58,863 bases of DNA, from positions 1 to 58,863 of the forward strand of contig JACKFC010000027.1 in assembly GCA_020632665.1 (NCBI GenBank). The letters are read 5' to 3'. The translations under genes were made by a program, and so were the position numbers. This document shows, one piece after another, positions 30,217 through 39,937 of this stretch (its first letter is position 1; each line of letters opens with the position of its first letter). The notes under the pieces were generated by a model. The model had not been told where the DNA came from. It made no database searches and saw only the letters and a program-made list of their open reading frames with translations. This DNA is from Deltaproteobacteria bacterium (GTDB lineage: Bacteria; Myxococcota_A; UBA9042).

Positions 30217-31736
30217 GAGGCCTCCCAGGCGGCGCGGCGGGCCCGGTCGAGCGGGCGCCACGCTTGCACCGGGTCGGCAGGCCAAGTCGGTCGGGCGAAC
30301 GACATCTGCCGCCAGGCGTCGAAGTCGGTCGTGCCGCCGCCGGTCCGTACGTAGATCGACTTGCGGATGTAGCGCGCGAAATAGAGTCGGAAGGGGAAGA
30401 AGGATTTCACCACCACGACGTCCGCTTGCCACGGATCCAGGCCCCGGTCGAGGTAGAATTCTGGCTTCATCGCCAACGCCGCGCCCTCGGTCACGACGAG
30501 CTGCACGTGGCCGAGGTCGAGGACCGCGACGCGACCGAAGGATTCGGTGAGATCGAAGCGGACCAAGCGTCCCTCGACGTGGACCGGGCGGCTGCGATCC
30601 GGATCCAGCGATGCGCCCACCGCCATCGAGACCCGGCTGCCAATCGATTTCTCCGCGAGGGCACGGATCGCGTCGGGATCCCGGATCGGCATATGCCAAC
30701 GCAGGTCTTTGCCCCGGCGCAGCGCCGCGTCGAGCAGCTCGGTGCGGTCGCCGGGGGCGCCGGCGCCGACCACATCGGAGGCGTCGCACATCGCGACGAT
30801 GCCGAATTTGCGCCGAATCCGCGCGCTGCGGGCGATGGCGATGGCCTCGTCGGCGCTCGGCAGATCCGGCGGCATCTTGTGCCGCACCGCCCAGAGACGG
30901 TCGGCGAGCTCGTCCGCGACCCGATCGGCCTGTGCCCGGTCGCCGTCGGTGGTGACGTGCACCGACCAGCCGAGCTCGGGGGTGTCGAGCCAGAGGTGAC
31001 TCATGAAGAGGTTGGCGAGCAGCACGCCCGGGACCTTCCGCTCCAGGCTGCCGAGGCGCCAGAAGACCGAGAGCATCGGCGGCAGGAAGTCGAGCGTCAG
31101 GCCGCCACCGATCACCATCGGCAGCGAGCGCCAGGTCGACACCGGCCGAATCTTGCCGAGCAGCGTGTCGCAGAGCACGGCGCCGGCGCGCTCGCCGGTC
31201 TTTCTGTGGTCGCGGTGCGGGTTGGTGTGATACGCGGCGAGGACGTCGATATATTCCAACTTCCGCGGGGTCAGGTTGGCGTGCAGATCGAGGCTGACGG
31301 CGATGCGGGCGCCCGGGACGGCCTCGCGCACCGCGGCCAGGATCTCGGCCTCGGGCTCGTCGGTATCGGTCGCCGTCATCGCGCCGTGCAACGAGAGCAT
31401 CACGCCGTCGAGTGGGCCGGCGCGACGCAATTGGTCGGTCAGGCGGTCCTTGAAGTTCTCCAGCGTGGCGCGCGCGATCGGGCCACCCGGCACGGCCCAG
31501 GCCGAGAGCGTCGGCACGGCCTCGATCTGTCCGGAGCGCGCCGCGACGGCGCGGAGAAAGCCCGAGAGTTCGGCGTCGCGGAGGAATCCGGGCGCCTCGA
31601 AGCCGTCGGGCTGGCAGGCCCGGAGCAGCGCGTCGCCCTGCAGCAGGTGGGTCCGCTCGAAGTCGGCGAACTCGGTCGTCACCGGCGAGAGCGAGTTCGA
31701 TTCTTGGGCGATTCGACCGAATGCGATCCGGCGCAT
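30213..31736 (-). CDS. M81 family metallopeptidase (MlrC-like)
   Basis: A 507-residue member of the MlrC/M81 family. The N-terminus FGRIAQESNSLSPV, the zinc-site segments SLDLHANLT and AYHTNPHRDHRKTGERA, and a C-terminal MlrC_C region (about 300-490) are all present. MlrC itself cleaves linearised microcystin; most relatives are uncharacterised peptidases or amidohydrolase-like proteins. Start ATG 31736 with AAGGAGG. First gene of an operon coupled by GTGA overlaps to a propeller-like protein and a GT-C transferase. There is no microcystin context; a peptidic substrate is unknown. Confidence 0.85.
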   Translation of the reverse strand: MRRIAFGRIAQESNSLSPVTTEFADFERTHLLQGDALLRACQPDGFEAPGFLRDAELSGFLRAVAARSGQIEAVPTLSAWAVPGGPIARATLENFKDRLTDQLRRAGPLDGVMLSLHGAMTATDTDEPEAEILAAVREAVPGARIAVSLDLHANLTPRKLEYIDVLAAYHTNPHRDHRKTGERAGAVLCDTLLGKIRPVSTWRSLPMVIGGGLTLDFLPPMLSVFWRLGSLERKVPGVLLANLFMSHLWLDTPELGWSVHVTTDGDRAQADRVADELADRLWAVRHKMPPDLPSADEAIAIARSARIRRKFGIVAMCDASDVVGAGAPGDRTELLDAALRRGKDLRWHMPIRDPDAIRALAEKSIGSRVSMAVGASLDPDRSRPVHVEGRLVRFDLTESFGRVAVLDLGHVQLVVTEGAALAMKPEFYLDRGLDPWQADVVVVKSFFPFRLYFARYIRKSIYVRTGGGTTDFDAWRQMSFARPTWPADPVQAWRPLDRARRAAWEAS

Positions 31737-31838
31737 CGGGGCCTCCTTGCGGCGCGGCCGCGGCCCGGATGGTGCCCGGGTTTGGCTCGGACGTCATCCG
31801 CCGAGTCGGCGGATAGATAGATGTCTAGTGGAGGTTGA

Positions 31839-32384
31839 TCAATCGGTGTGCGGAGGCTCGGGCGCGACCGGGCGGCCCCCGGCGTCCTGCTCGCGCAGCA
31901 TCGTCTCGACCTCTTGCCGGGCCTCGACCTCGAGCCGGAGCTGCTCGGTGTGGTCGGCGAGCTGGGTGCGGACCTCACCGACCGCGGCGTCGATCTCGGC
32001 GCGGGCGATGTCGACCAAATGGCCATGCGCGGCCTCGACCTGGCGCAGCGCGGCGTCGATCGAAGCCTGGGTCGCTGCGCCGGTTTGACCCTGCGCTTCG
32101 TCGGGCAGCGCCGCGACTTGGGTCCTGGCGTCGATGGCGGTGGCGAGCGAGGCGATGACCCGGTCGACGTCGTGCATCAGCGCCGCCGCGTCGTTGGCCT
32201 TGCCGGCGAGCACCAATTTGACCATCGAGCGGCGGAGCGTGAGCGCCCGGGCCATCTTGCCGTCGATCATGGCGAGCCGGCGCCAACGCCAGGGGATGCG
32301 GCGCAAGGGGTGTGGCTGCAGGCTGCGGTAGAGCAGGGCGGCGAACGCGGCGACGATGGCCGCGAGCAGCAGGCGACCGAGCAT
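31839..32384 (-). CDS. membrane-anchored coiled-coil protein of the SPFH operon
   Basis: A 181-residue protein with an N-terminal membrane segment (MLGRLLLAAIVAAFAALLY) and a long alpha-helical, Ala/Glu/Gln-rich remainder (about 60-165) likely to form a coiled coil. The gene begins one base after the stop of the second band-7 gene, so it is probably part of the same membrane complex. No family recognised. Confidence 0.65.
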   Translation of the reverse strand: MLGRLLLAAIVAAFAALLYRSLQPHPLRRIPWRWRRLAMIDGKMARALTLRRSMVKLVLAGKANDAAALMHDVDRVIASLATAIDARTQVAALPDEAQGQTGAATQASIDAALRQVEAAHGHLVDIARAEIDAAVGEVRTQLADHTEQLRLEVEARQEVETMLREQDAGGRPVAPEPPHTD

Positions 32385-32385
32385 C

Positions 32386-33420
32386 CTATTCCCCGCCGAA
32401 GAAGCGTCGCCAAGAGGCCATCGATCCGAAGCGCTGCAGGAAGCCCGGGTCCAGCGAGTTCAGCTCGATCTGGCCGAGCTCGAAGGCGCGGACGGCCTCG
32501 ATCGCGGCGTAGATCCGGCCCGCTTTGGTCGTCAGCGCCTCTGCCCGCAGCTTCTCGCCGAGCGCCTGCGCTTCCAGCTCCGCGCGCTCGCCCTCGGCGA
32601 CCAGGCGGTCGTATTCGGCGTCTGCCTCGGCGCGCACCCGGCGGTCGTATTCCAGCGCCTCGGCGTCGACCTCGGCGATCATGGTCTCGGTCACGCGCCG
32701 GGCCAACTCGACCCGCTCGTTCCAGTTTTCACGCTCGACCGCGACTTCCTTGTCGATGCCCTTCTGCACGGTGTCGGTGGCCTGCTTGCCTTCGGAGCGG
32801 CGCTGCTCGGCGACGTCGAGCTCGGCCTGCACGGCGTAGAGCTGCTTGGCCTGCAGGCGCTCCTCGTAGGGCGCGTCGAAGCTGATGGCGCGGATGACGA
32901 CGCCCTCCTCGACGACCTCGACGTGGTATTGCGAGAGGCGCTGGTTGAGCGGACCGATCGCCGAGAGCGCTGTCTTGATCCGCACGTCGGGGTCCTGGAT
33001 GTCTTTGTTCGACATCGACGCCATGTGCTTCAGCAAGAAGCCCTCGACCGCCGAGCGGACGCGGTGCGGATACGAGGTGGCCATGCCTTCGCGGCAGATG
33101 GTGTGCGCCGCGCCGTCCTTGATCTTGTAGACGATGACCAGGTCGACGTGGATGAGGTTGCCCTCGCGCGTGCGGACGTCGAGGTCGTCGGCGTCGGCGA
33201 ACTCGAGGTAGTGCAGGGTCCGCGGCAGGCGATACCAGGAGTGCACCATCGGCACGTCGAGCCAACGTCCTTGCTGGAAGTCCTGCTCCTCGATGCCGCC
33301 GAAGAGCGAGCGACGGACGCCGATCTCGTCGGGGTAGACGTAGGTCGTCGCGAGGTTCGGCAGCATCCAGCCGAGGATGATCAGCAGCGAGAAGCCTTGC
33401 AGGCCGAGGAGGCGCTTCAT
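32386..33420 (-). CDS. SPFH/band-7 family membrane protein
   Basis: A 344-residue protein with an N-terminal membrane anchor (GFSLLIILGWMLPNLATTYV), an SPFH/band-7 domain (about 28-200) and a long charged coiled coil (about 200-310, LQAKQLYAVQAELDVAEQRR). It overlaps the upstream second SPFH gene by ATGA. Pairs of SPFH proteins form large ring or cage assemblies on membranes (prohibitin/HflKC style). No FtsH partner is nearby. Confidence 0.82.
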   Translation of the reverse strand: MKRLLGLQGFSLLIILGWMLPNLATTYVYPDEIGVRRSLFGGIEEQDFQQGRWLDVPMVHSWYRLPRTLHYLEFADADDLDVRTREGNLIHVDLVIVYKIKDGAAHTICREGMATSYPHRVRSAVEGFLLKHMASMSNKDIQDPDVRIKTALSAIGPLNQRLSQYHVEVVEEGVVIRAISFDAPYEERLQAKQLYAVQAELDVAEQRRSEGKQATDTVQKGIDKEVAVERENWNERVELARRVTETMIAEVDAEALEYDRRVRAEADAEYDRLVAEGERAELEAQALGEKLRAEALTTKAGRIYAAIEAVRAFELGQIELNSLDPGFLQRFGSMASWRRFFGGE

Positions 33421-34538
33421 CGGTCACCTCCCTGGTCCAGCGAGGAGGGTGTGGTGATGTGCCGGATATCGATGGGCTGTGCCGCGTGGGCGTAGGGCCG
33501 CGCGCGAAGGTTCTTCAGCTGCGGGAAGACGTGCTTGGCGATCTCGGCGTTGAGCACGTCCGGGCCCTGGTCGCCGACCGCCTTGATCCGCGCCGCCAGG
33601 CCCTGCGCCCGTTCACGCGCCGCGTAGGCGCTGGCCTTGGCCTTGGTCGTCTTCTCGGTGTGGATCGCCTTGGCGTTGGCGCGGCGGTCGATGGCGTATT
33701 TGTCGGCCTCGCGCTTGACCGAGACGGCCTTGTTCTTCGACTTCTGCAGATCTGCCGCGAGGGTGGCGAGCAAGGCCTGATATTCGGCGTTCTTCGTCTC
33801 GCGCACCTGCTGCTTCAGGCGTTCACGCTGCTTGTGCAGCCGGTCGCGTTGCTTCTCGAGGACCAGGACCTCTTGCGTCGCGTTCTGCCGGTCTGCGATG
33901 GCCTTCTCGACGTTGGCGGCGAAGCTCGGCTTCGGTGTGATGACCTGGGTGACCTCGAGGCCGGTCGCGCGGAGGCGCTCGTTCAGCATCTGCCGTGCGT
34001 CGGTCGTCGCCTTGCCGTACGACGAAGGATCGGCGGCCTGCAGGAAGGAGTAGCGGCCGAACTCGTCGCGCAGGATGGCGCGCGAATGCACCCGCAGCGC
34101 GTCGTATTTGTAGGCGTCGCCGCGGCCGTGGGTGGCGACGATGACGTCGGCCCGCGCCGCGATCGCCTGGTAGTGAATCTCGAGCTTGTTGAACCAGAAG
34201 TTGCTGCCGTCGCTGGCGCGGACCGTGAGCTTCTTGACGTGGTTGGCGTCGGCGTCCTTCTCGCCTTCCATGACCAGCACCAGCGGCTCCATGTGCAGGA
34301 TCTCGACCCGCTGGAACCACGGCACGAAGGTGATCGTGCCCTGCTGCTGCACGACGCGGTGCTCGTCGCCGAAGAGCGACATCCCGGTCGTATTGTAGAT
34401 GACCGCCACTTCGCCGGGCTCGACTTCGATCACGCCGAAGCCTCCGGAGAACGCCGAGAGCGCGATGATCCCGAGGGCGACGCCGGGCAGGACGAAGCGT
34501 AGGAACGCGAGGCGTGATGTTGTCGTCGAGTCTGCCAA
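33417..34538 (-). CDS. SPFH/band-7 family membrane protein, first of pair
   Basis: A 373-residue band-7 protein. TTG at 34538 is preceded by GGAGG at the proper distance and gives a short cytoplasmic N-terminus, a membrane anchor (FVLPGVALGIIALSAFSGGF), the SPFH domain (about 40-250) and a Lys/Arg/Gln-rich coiled coil (QKSKNKAVSVKREADKY). It heads an operon with a second band-7 protein and a coiled-coil membrane protein, which likely assemble together. Divergent from icmF across 151 bases. Confidence 0.82.
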   Translation of the reverse strand: MADSTTTSRLAFLRFVLPGVALGIIALSAFSGGFGVIEVEPGEVAVIYNTTGMSLFGDEHRVVQQQGTITFVPWFQRVEILHMEPLVLVMEGEKDADANHVKKLTVRASDGSNFWFNKLEIHYQAIAARADVIVATHGRGDAYKYDALRVHSRAILRDEFGRYSFLQAADPSSYGKATTDARQMLNERLRATGLEVTQVITPKPSFAANVEKAIADRQNATQEVLVLEKQRDRLHKQRERLKQQVRETKNAEYQALLATLAADLQKSKNKAVSVKREADKYAIDRRANAKAIHTEKTTKAKASAYAARERAQGLAARIKAVGDQGPDVLNAEIAKHVFPQLKNLRARPYAHAAQPIDIRHITTPSSLDQGGDR

Positions 34539-34689
34539 GGTCCCCTCCGCATGCTGCTGCTCGGCCGATGCTAGGGCGAGCGCCGCTGCGCGACAACCGG
34601 CATCGACAGTTGCGGCGCCGCCGGCCGCGCAGGCATGCTCTCGCCCCCGCCCGCCGTGCCTCACGCGCGCGTCGCCCCGGAGCCCAGCC

Positions 34690-37600
34690 ATGACCGAACT
34701 CGCCCAGCAGTCGCCCTATCAGCCGAAGCATCCGGTGCGCGTGGTCACGGCCGCGAGCCTCTTCGACGGCCACGACGCCGCGATCCACATCATGCGCCGG
34801 ATCCTGCAAGCCTCGGGCTGCGAGGTGATCCACCTCGGCCACAACCGCTCGGTTCGCGACATCGTCGACGCCGCGATCCAGGAAGACGCGCAGGCGATCG
34901 CCGTCAGCTCCTACCAGGGCGGCCATATGGAGTTCTTCCGCTATATGGTCGACATGCTGCGCGAGCGCGGCGCCGGGCACGTGCGGGTCTATGGCGGCGG
35001 CGGCGGCACCATCATCCCCGAGGAGAAGGCGGAGCTGCAGGCCTATGGCGTGGCGCAGATCTTCCACCCCGAAGACGGCCGCAAGCTCGGCTTGCAGGGC
35101 ATGATCAACCAGATCGTGCGTGAGTCGGACCATCCGATCCTCTCGCTCGGCGCGCCGCCGGCGGATTTCGCCGCCATCGACCGCGACGATTGGGTCGGTC
35201 TCGCCCGGGCGATTTCGGCCGCCGAGGCCAACGCCGCCGGGCAGCAGCCCGACGGCTTCTCCGACGCGATCGCGGCCGCCCGCGCGCGTGCCGATCAGAG
35301 CGGTGTGCCCGTCGTCGGCCTCACCGGAACCGGCGGCGCCGGCAAGAGCTCGCTCTGCGACGAGTTGGTGCGACGGCTCGCGGAGGACCATCCCGAGCTG
35401 CGGATCGCCGTCCTCTCGGTCGATCCGACCCGCCGGCGCACCGGCGGCGCGTTGTTGGGCGACCGGATCCGGATGAACAGCCTCGCCTGCGGCCGGGTCT
35501 TCATGCGCTCGCTGGCGACGCGGGCCTCGGGCAACGAGCTCTCGGCGGCGCTCGGCGACGCCATCGCCATCTGCCGCGGCGCGGGCTTCGACCTCGTCAT
35601 CGCCGAGACCTCGGGCATCGGCCAAGCGGACGCCGGGATCGTCGCCCTCTCCGACCTCGCGGTCTACGTGATGACGCCGGAATTCGGCGCTCAGAGCCAG
35701 CTCGAGAAGATCGAGATGCTCGACGTCGCCGACCTGGTGTTGGTGAACAAATTCGACAAGCCCGGCGCGCTCGACGCGCTCCGCGACGTGCGCAAGGCGG
35801 TGCAGCGGGCGCATACGCGCTTCAGCGAGCCGCTCGAGGCGATGCCCGTCTTCGCCACCATGGCCAGCCAGCACAACGACCGCGGCGTCAACGCCGGCTA
35901 CCGGGCGCTGCTCGGCTTGTTGCAGAGCAAGACCGGCCGCTCGTGGCAGGGGCGCTTCACTGCCACCTTGCCGACGGGTGAGCCCGACCGCGGCGCGCTG
36001 ATCCCGCCGCGCCGATCCCGCTATCTCGGCGAGATCGCGGCCGCGGTGCGCGAGCACGAAGCGCGCGCCGAGCAGCAGGCGGCCAAGGCGGCCGAGGTCG
36101 ACGCGCTCCGCCGCGCCGTCGCGTTGCTCGGGGGGCCGGCGCTGGATGCTCCGCGTACCTACGGCGCTGACGCCATCGCCGCCGCGACGCCGACCCAGGC
36201 CGAGCTGATGGCGGCCTACGATGGCCTCTTGGCCGAACTCGACCCCTCCGTCGTCGCCGCGATCGCCGGCTGGCCGCAGACCGAAGCGCGTTACCGTGCG
36301 CCGGTGAATCGCTACACCGTCCGCGGCCGCGAGATCGCGGTCGAGACGACGACCGAAAGCCTCTCCGGCACGGCCATCCCGAAGGTCGCCGTGCCCCGGC
36401 TCGGCGGTTGGGGCGAGATCGTCCGCTTCGCCATGCTCGAGAACCTGCCGGGCGCGTTCCCCTTTACCGCCGGCGTCTTCCCGTACAAGCGTCAGGGCGA
36501 GGATCCGGCCCGCATGTTCGCCGGCGAGGGCGGACCGTGGCGCACCAACCGTCGCTTCCACCTGCTCAGCGAGCACGCCAAGGCCAAGCGGCTCTCGACC
36601 GCCTTCGACTCGGTCACGCTCTACGGCGAGGACCCCGACCCGCGACCCGATATCTGGGGCAAGATCGGCACCTCCGGCGTCAGCATCGCGACGGTCGAGG
36701 ATATGGAGGCGCTCTACGCCGGCTTCGACCTCTGCGCCCCGAGCACTTCGGTTTCGATGACCATCAACGGGCCCGCGCCGACGCTGCTCGCGTTCTATTT
36801 CCACGCGGCGCTGCGGCAGAGCGTGCGCAAGCACCTGCGCGCCGAGGGCAAGCTGGCGATCGAGGAAGCCGATTGCCTGCAGCCGGGAGCCGGTGGCAAG
36901 GATTGGGACGCCTTGCGCGCGATGCTCGACGACGCGACCTACGATGCGCTGCTCGCGAGCACGGTGCAGCAGGTCCGTGGCACCGTACAGGCCGATATCC
37001 TGAAGGAAGATCAGGCGCAGAATACGTGCATCTTCTCGACCGAATTCGCGCTCGAGCGGATGGCGGACGTCGCCGCCTGGTTCGTCGACTACAAGGTCCG
37101 CAACTTCTATTCGGTTTCGGTCAGCGGCTACCATATCGCCGAGGCCGGCGCGAACCCGATCTCGCAGCTCGCCTTCACCCTGGCCAACGGCTTCACCCTG
37201 GTCGAGGCCTACCGCGCCCGTGGCCTGAAGATCGACGATTTCGCGCCGAACTTCAGCTTCTTCTTCAGCAACGGCATGGACCCGGAATACGCCGTCATCG
37301 GCCGTGTCGCGCGTCGCATCTGGGCGGTCGCGATGCGCGACCTCTACGGTGCCTCCGAGCGCTCGCAGAAGTTGAAGTACCACGTCCAGACCAGTGGCCG
37401 TTCGCTGCACGCGCAGGAGATGGCGTTCAACGATATTCGCACCACCCTGCAGGCGCTGCTCGCCATCTACGACAACTGCAACAGCCTGCACACCAATGCT
37501 TACGACGAGGCCGTGACCACGCCGACCGAAGAGAGCGTGCGCCGCGCCCTGGCGATCCAGCTCGTGATCAACCGCGAATTCGGCATGGCGAAGAACGAGA

Positions 37601-38076
37601 ACCCGATCCAGGGCGCCTGGATCACCGAAGCCCTCACCGAGCTCGTCGAAGAGGCCGTGCTCGCCGAATTCGAGCGGATCAGCGAGCGCGGCGGCGTGCT
37701 CGGCGCGATGGAGCGGGCCTACCAGCGCTCGAAGATCCAGGACGAGTCGATGCACTACGAGCATCGCAAACACAGCGGCGAGCTGCCGATCATCGGCGTC
37801 AACACCTTCCTCGCTGACGCCGCCGCCGATGGCCCGACGACGATCGCGCTGGCCCGCGCGTCGGAAGAAGAGAAGCAGGACCAACTCGATCGGCTGCGCG
37901 ACTTCCAGCGCCGCCACGCCGATCGCGCCGATGCCGCCGCGTTGCGGCTGAAGCAGGCCGTCATCGCGGGCGAGAACGTCTTCGCCGCGCTGATGGAGGT
38001 CGCGCCGATGCTGAGCCTCGGCCAGATCTCGGCCGCGCTCTACGAGGTCGGCGGCCGCTACCGCCGCAATATGTAG
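34690..38076 (+). CDS. icmF: fused isobutyryl-CoA mutase (IcmF)
   Basis: A 1128-residue adenosylcobalamin-dependent enzyme that interconverts isobutyryl-CoA and butyryl-CoA. Three parts are fused: an N-terminal B12-binding domain with DGHDAA-type lower-ligand motif and the GGGGTI loop; a central MeaB-like G domain with P-loop LTGTGGAGKSSL (about 213-226); and the C-terminal mutase TIM barrel (about 530-1128). This order is that of IcmF rather than of a two-subunit mutase. Start ATG 34690 with GGAG upstream. Its need for B12 relates it functionally to the cobalamin riboswitch at 14.1 kb. No acyl-CoA enzymes flank it. Confidence 0.95.
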   Translation: MTELAQQSPYQPKHPVRVVTAASLFDGHDAAIHIMRRILQASGCEVIHLGHNRSVRDIVDAAIQEDAQAIAVSSYQGGHMEFFRYMVDMLRERGAGHVRVYGGGGGTIIPEEKAELQAYGVAQIFHPEDGRKLGLQGMINQIVRESDHPILSLGAPPADFAAIDRDDWVGLARAISAAEANAAGQQPDGFSDAIAAARARADQSGVPVVGLTGTGGAGKSSLCDELVRRLAEDHPELRIAVLSVDPTRRRTGGALLGDRIRMNSLACGRVFMRSLATRASGNELSAALGDAIAICRGAGFDLVIAETSGIGQADAGIVALSDLAVYVMTPEFGAQSQLEKIEMLDVADLVLVNKFDKPGALDALRDVRKAVQRAHTRFSEPLEAMPVFATMASQHNDRGVNAGYRALLGLLQSKTGRSWQGRFTATLPTGEPDRGALIPPRRSRYLGEIAAAVREHEARAEQQAAKAAEVDALRRAVALLGGPALDAPRTYGADAIAAATPTQAELMAAYDGLLAELDPSVVAAIAGWPQTEARYRAPVNRYTVRGREIAVETTTESLSGTAIPKVAVPRLGGWGEIVRFAMLENLPGAFPFTAGVFPYKRQGEDPARMFAGEGGPWRTNRRFHLLSEHAKAKRLSTAFDSVTLYGEDPDPRPDIWGKIGTSGVSIATVEDMEALYAGFDLCAPSTSVSMTINGPAPTLLAFYFHAALRQSVRKHLRAEGKLAIEEADCLQPGAGGKDWDALRAMLDDATYDALLASTVQQVRGTVQADILKEDQAQNTCIFSTEFALERMADVAAWFVDYKVRNFYSVSVSGYHIAEAGANPISQLAFTLANGFTLVEAYRARGLKIDDFAPNFSFFFSNGMDPEYAVIGRVARRIWAVAMRDLYGASERSQKLKYHVQTSGRSLHAQEMAFNDIRTTLQALLAIYDNCNSLHTNAYDEAVTTPTEESVRRALAIQLVINREFGMAKNENPIQGAWITEALTELVEEAVLAEFERISERGGVLGAMERAYQRSKIQDESMHYEHRKHSGELPIIGVNTFLADAAADGPTTIALARASEEEKQDQLDRLRDFQRRHADRADAAALRLKQAVIAGENVFAALMEVAPMLSLGQISAALYEVGGRYRRNM

Positions 38077-38088
38077 CGTTCAGCGCTG

Positions 38089-38820
38089 CTAGAAGCGGAG
38101 CGAGAAGGTCGCCGCTGCGCCGCCGTCCTGCTGCGGTAGCAGCATCACGCCCCATTGCCGACCGGTGCGCCGACGGACGTCTTCGTAGTGCTGGTTGTGC
38201 TGCTTCGGACCGGCCCAGACGTCGTAGATCTCCCAGACCCGCAGCACGGTGAAGGCGAGCGCGCCGCTGACGCCGACGATCATCCAGCGGTCGTTGCTAT
38301 TCGACACCTCGCGGCAGCCGAATTCGGTGCACTCCAGCTCGCGCGTCGCGCCGCGCGCCAAGCCGGCAACCATCGCGCTGAGCGAGAGAATCTGGCCGCC
38401 GGTGAAGAGGAAGCCGCCGTCGGACCAGCGACTCTGGACCATATGACCGACGCCGAAGCCGATCCAGCTGCCGAGGATGCCGCCGAGGACCCACTCGCCG
38501 GAGCTGATCGGGCCGCGCATGAGGGTCGCGCGATCGCCCGGCGAGAGTGGGCCACGCGCCGGAGCCGCGTTCGGCGCGTCGAGCACCGGGTCGTTCATGC
38601 CTCCGGGCGGCGCGGTCTCGACCTGCATCGAGCGCGGCTGATCCGGATCGGGCGCAGCCTCGGAGGGCCCCGCTGGCGGCGGCACCGCGGGACCCGGCTC
38701 CGCGACCGCGAGCGAGGGCAGGGCCCAGAGCAGCGCGATCACGGCGCGGATGCGGAGCGCATCGGCGCTGCGACGCAGAGACCTCTGCGGCAGACGGGGC
38801 GTGGGGACGAGCGTGAACAT
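38089..38820 (-). CDS. exported membrane protein, Pro/Asp-rich N-terminus
   Basis: A 243-residue protein with a signal sequence (ALRIRAVIALLWALPSLAVA), a Pro/Ala/Asp-rich linker (about 40-95) and three hydrophobic segments (about 105-210) including GGILGSWIGFGVGHMV and GVSGALAFTVLRVW. One CTEFGC loop lies between them. Start ATG 38820 with GGAG. Probably an inner-membrane or outer-membrane-associated protein of unknown role; divergent from the DUF3108 gene. Confidence 0.65.
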   Translation of the reverse strand: MFTLVPTPRLPQRSLRRSADALRIRAVIALLWALPSLAVAEPGPAVPPPAGPSEAAPDPDQPRSMQVETAPPGGMNDPVLDAPNAAPARGPLSPGDRATLMRGPISSGEWVLGGILGSWIGFGVGHMVQSRWSDGGFLFTGGQILSLSAMVAGLARGATRELECTEFGCREVSNSNDRWMIVGVSGALAFTVLRVWEIYDVWAGPKQHNQHYEDVRRRTGRQWGVMLLPQQDGGAAATFSLRF

Positions 38821-38962
38821 GCGGACTCCAGGCACGCGGCAAGGCGTGCGGCGCCATGGTCCCGGCCCCCGCGCGGCTGCGCAAGAGGGGGCCGATGAAT
38901 GCGGAGCCCCGCTCGCCCGTCGACCTGGTGCGCCCCCCGGCGCCCTCACACTGGAGGTGGGA

Positions 38963-39913
38963 ATGCGAAACGCACGCGATCGATCTCTCGGCCTGCTCTG
39001 GATCACCACCCTGCTCGTCGCCGGACCGGCATGGGCCAGTGGTCCCCGTGGAGACGGTCTGCCGGCCGAGCTGCCGCCGTCCGTCGCGGGCCAGCGGCTA
39101 CCAGGGGACGCGCCGCGACTCGGAGCGCTGCGGCTGGAATGGGAAGCGGCCGACGCCGCCCGTGGCAAGTCGCCGAAGGGAGCGCCACGTTGCCTGCCGT
39201 TCCAAGAAGGCGAGCGACTCGAATACGTGCTGGAGTGGATGGGTATCGACGTCGGCCGCGCCACCTTCCTCGTCGCTGCCGACGGGAGCTTCGCCGGCAA
39301 GCCCGCCTGGCATTTCCAGATGCGGGCGCAGACCACGTCCTGGGCCGACCGGATCTACCGCGTCCGCGACAAGATGGACGCCTGGGCCGACGCGAAGATG
39401 CGACGTGCGGTCGGGCACGAGAAGATCGCCCGTGAGGGCTCGTACCATCGCGATATCAAGCTCGACCTGGATTGGAAGCGACGCCGCGTCGTCTACCACA
39501 ACCAGTGGAAGGCCTTCCCGGCCAAGCCGCTCTTCTCCGATACCTGGGACCCGTTGGGCCTGCTCTACGCCTTCCGCATGCACACCATCGCGGCCAAGGG
39601 CGTGCGCAAGATGTCGGTGACCGACGGCCTCAAGACCATCCGCGCCGAAGTGAAGGTGCACGGCGTCGAGACCATCGAGATCGGCGGCAAGAAGGTCTCG
39701 GCCTGGCACGTCGAGCCGGAGATGAAGGACGTCGGCGGCGTCTTCGAGCGCAGCCCGGGCGCCCGCATGCACGTCTGGGTCAGCCGAGACGGCCGTCACT
39801 TGCCGCTGCGCCTACAGAGCAAGGTCATCGTCGGCAGCTTCACCGCGACCTTGGTCAAGGCGACCGGCCTGGCTCCGGATCGGCCTGGCTGCCGGCTCGA
39901 CGAAGTCCGTTGA
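38963..39913 (+). CDS. exported DUF3108 protein
   Basis: A 316-residue exported protein with signal peptide to about 26 (LLWITTLLVAGPAWA). From residue about 80 the sequence is a DUF3108-type beta barrel-like fold (FQEGERLEYVLEWMGIDVGRATF; DTWDPLGLLYAFRMHTI). The family is periplasmic or outer-membrane associated with no known activity. Start ATG 38963 with GGAGG 6 bases upstream. Divergent from the preceding gene across 142 bases. Confidence 0.8.
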   Translation: MRNARDRSLGLLWITTLLVAGPAWASGPRGDGLPAELPPSVAGQRLPGDAPRLGALRLEWEAADAARGKSPKGAPRCLPFQEGERLEYVLEWMGIDVGRATFLVAADGSFAGKPAWHFQMRAQTTSWADRIYRVRDKMDAWADAKMRRAVGHEKIAREGSYHRDIKLDLDWKRRRVVYHNQWKAFPAKPLFSDTWDPLGLLYAFRMHTIAAKGVRKMSVTDGLKTIRAEVKVHGVETIEIGGKKVSAWHVEPEMKDVGGVFERSPGARMHVWVSRDGRHLPLRLQSKVIVGSFTATLVKATGLAPDRPGCRLDEVR

Positions 39914-39937
39914 CGCAAGAGCGGACCCTCTCGATGA

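Noticed and set aside
30213..31736. A microcystin-degradation gene cluster
   Set aside because: Only the MlrC-like gene is present; no MlrA, MlrB or MlrD-type genes flank it.
33823..37917. A 1364-codon minus-strand frame opposite icmF
   Set aside because: It is antisense to a clearly conserved three-domain enzyme and has no recognisable domain.
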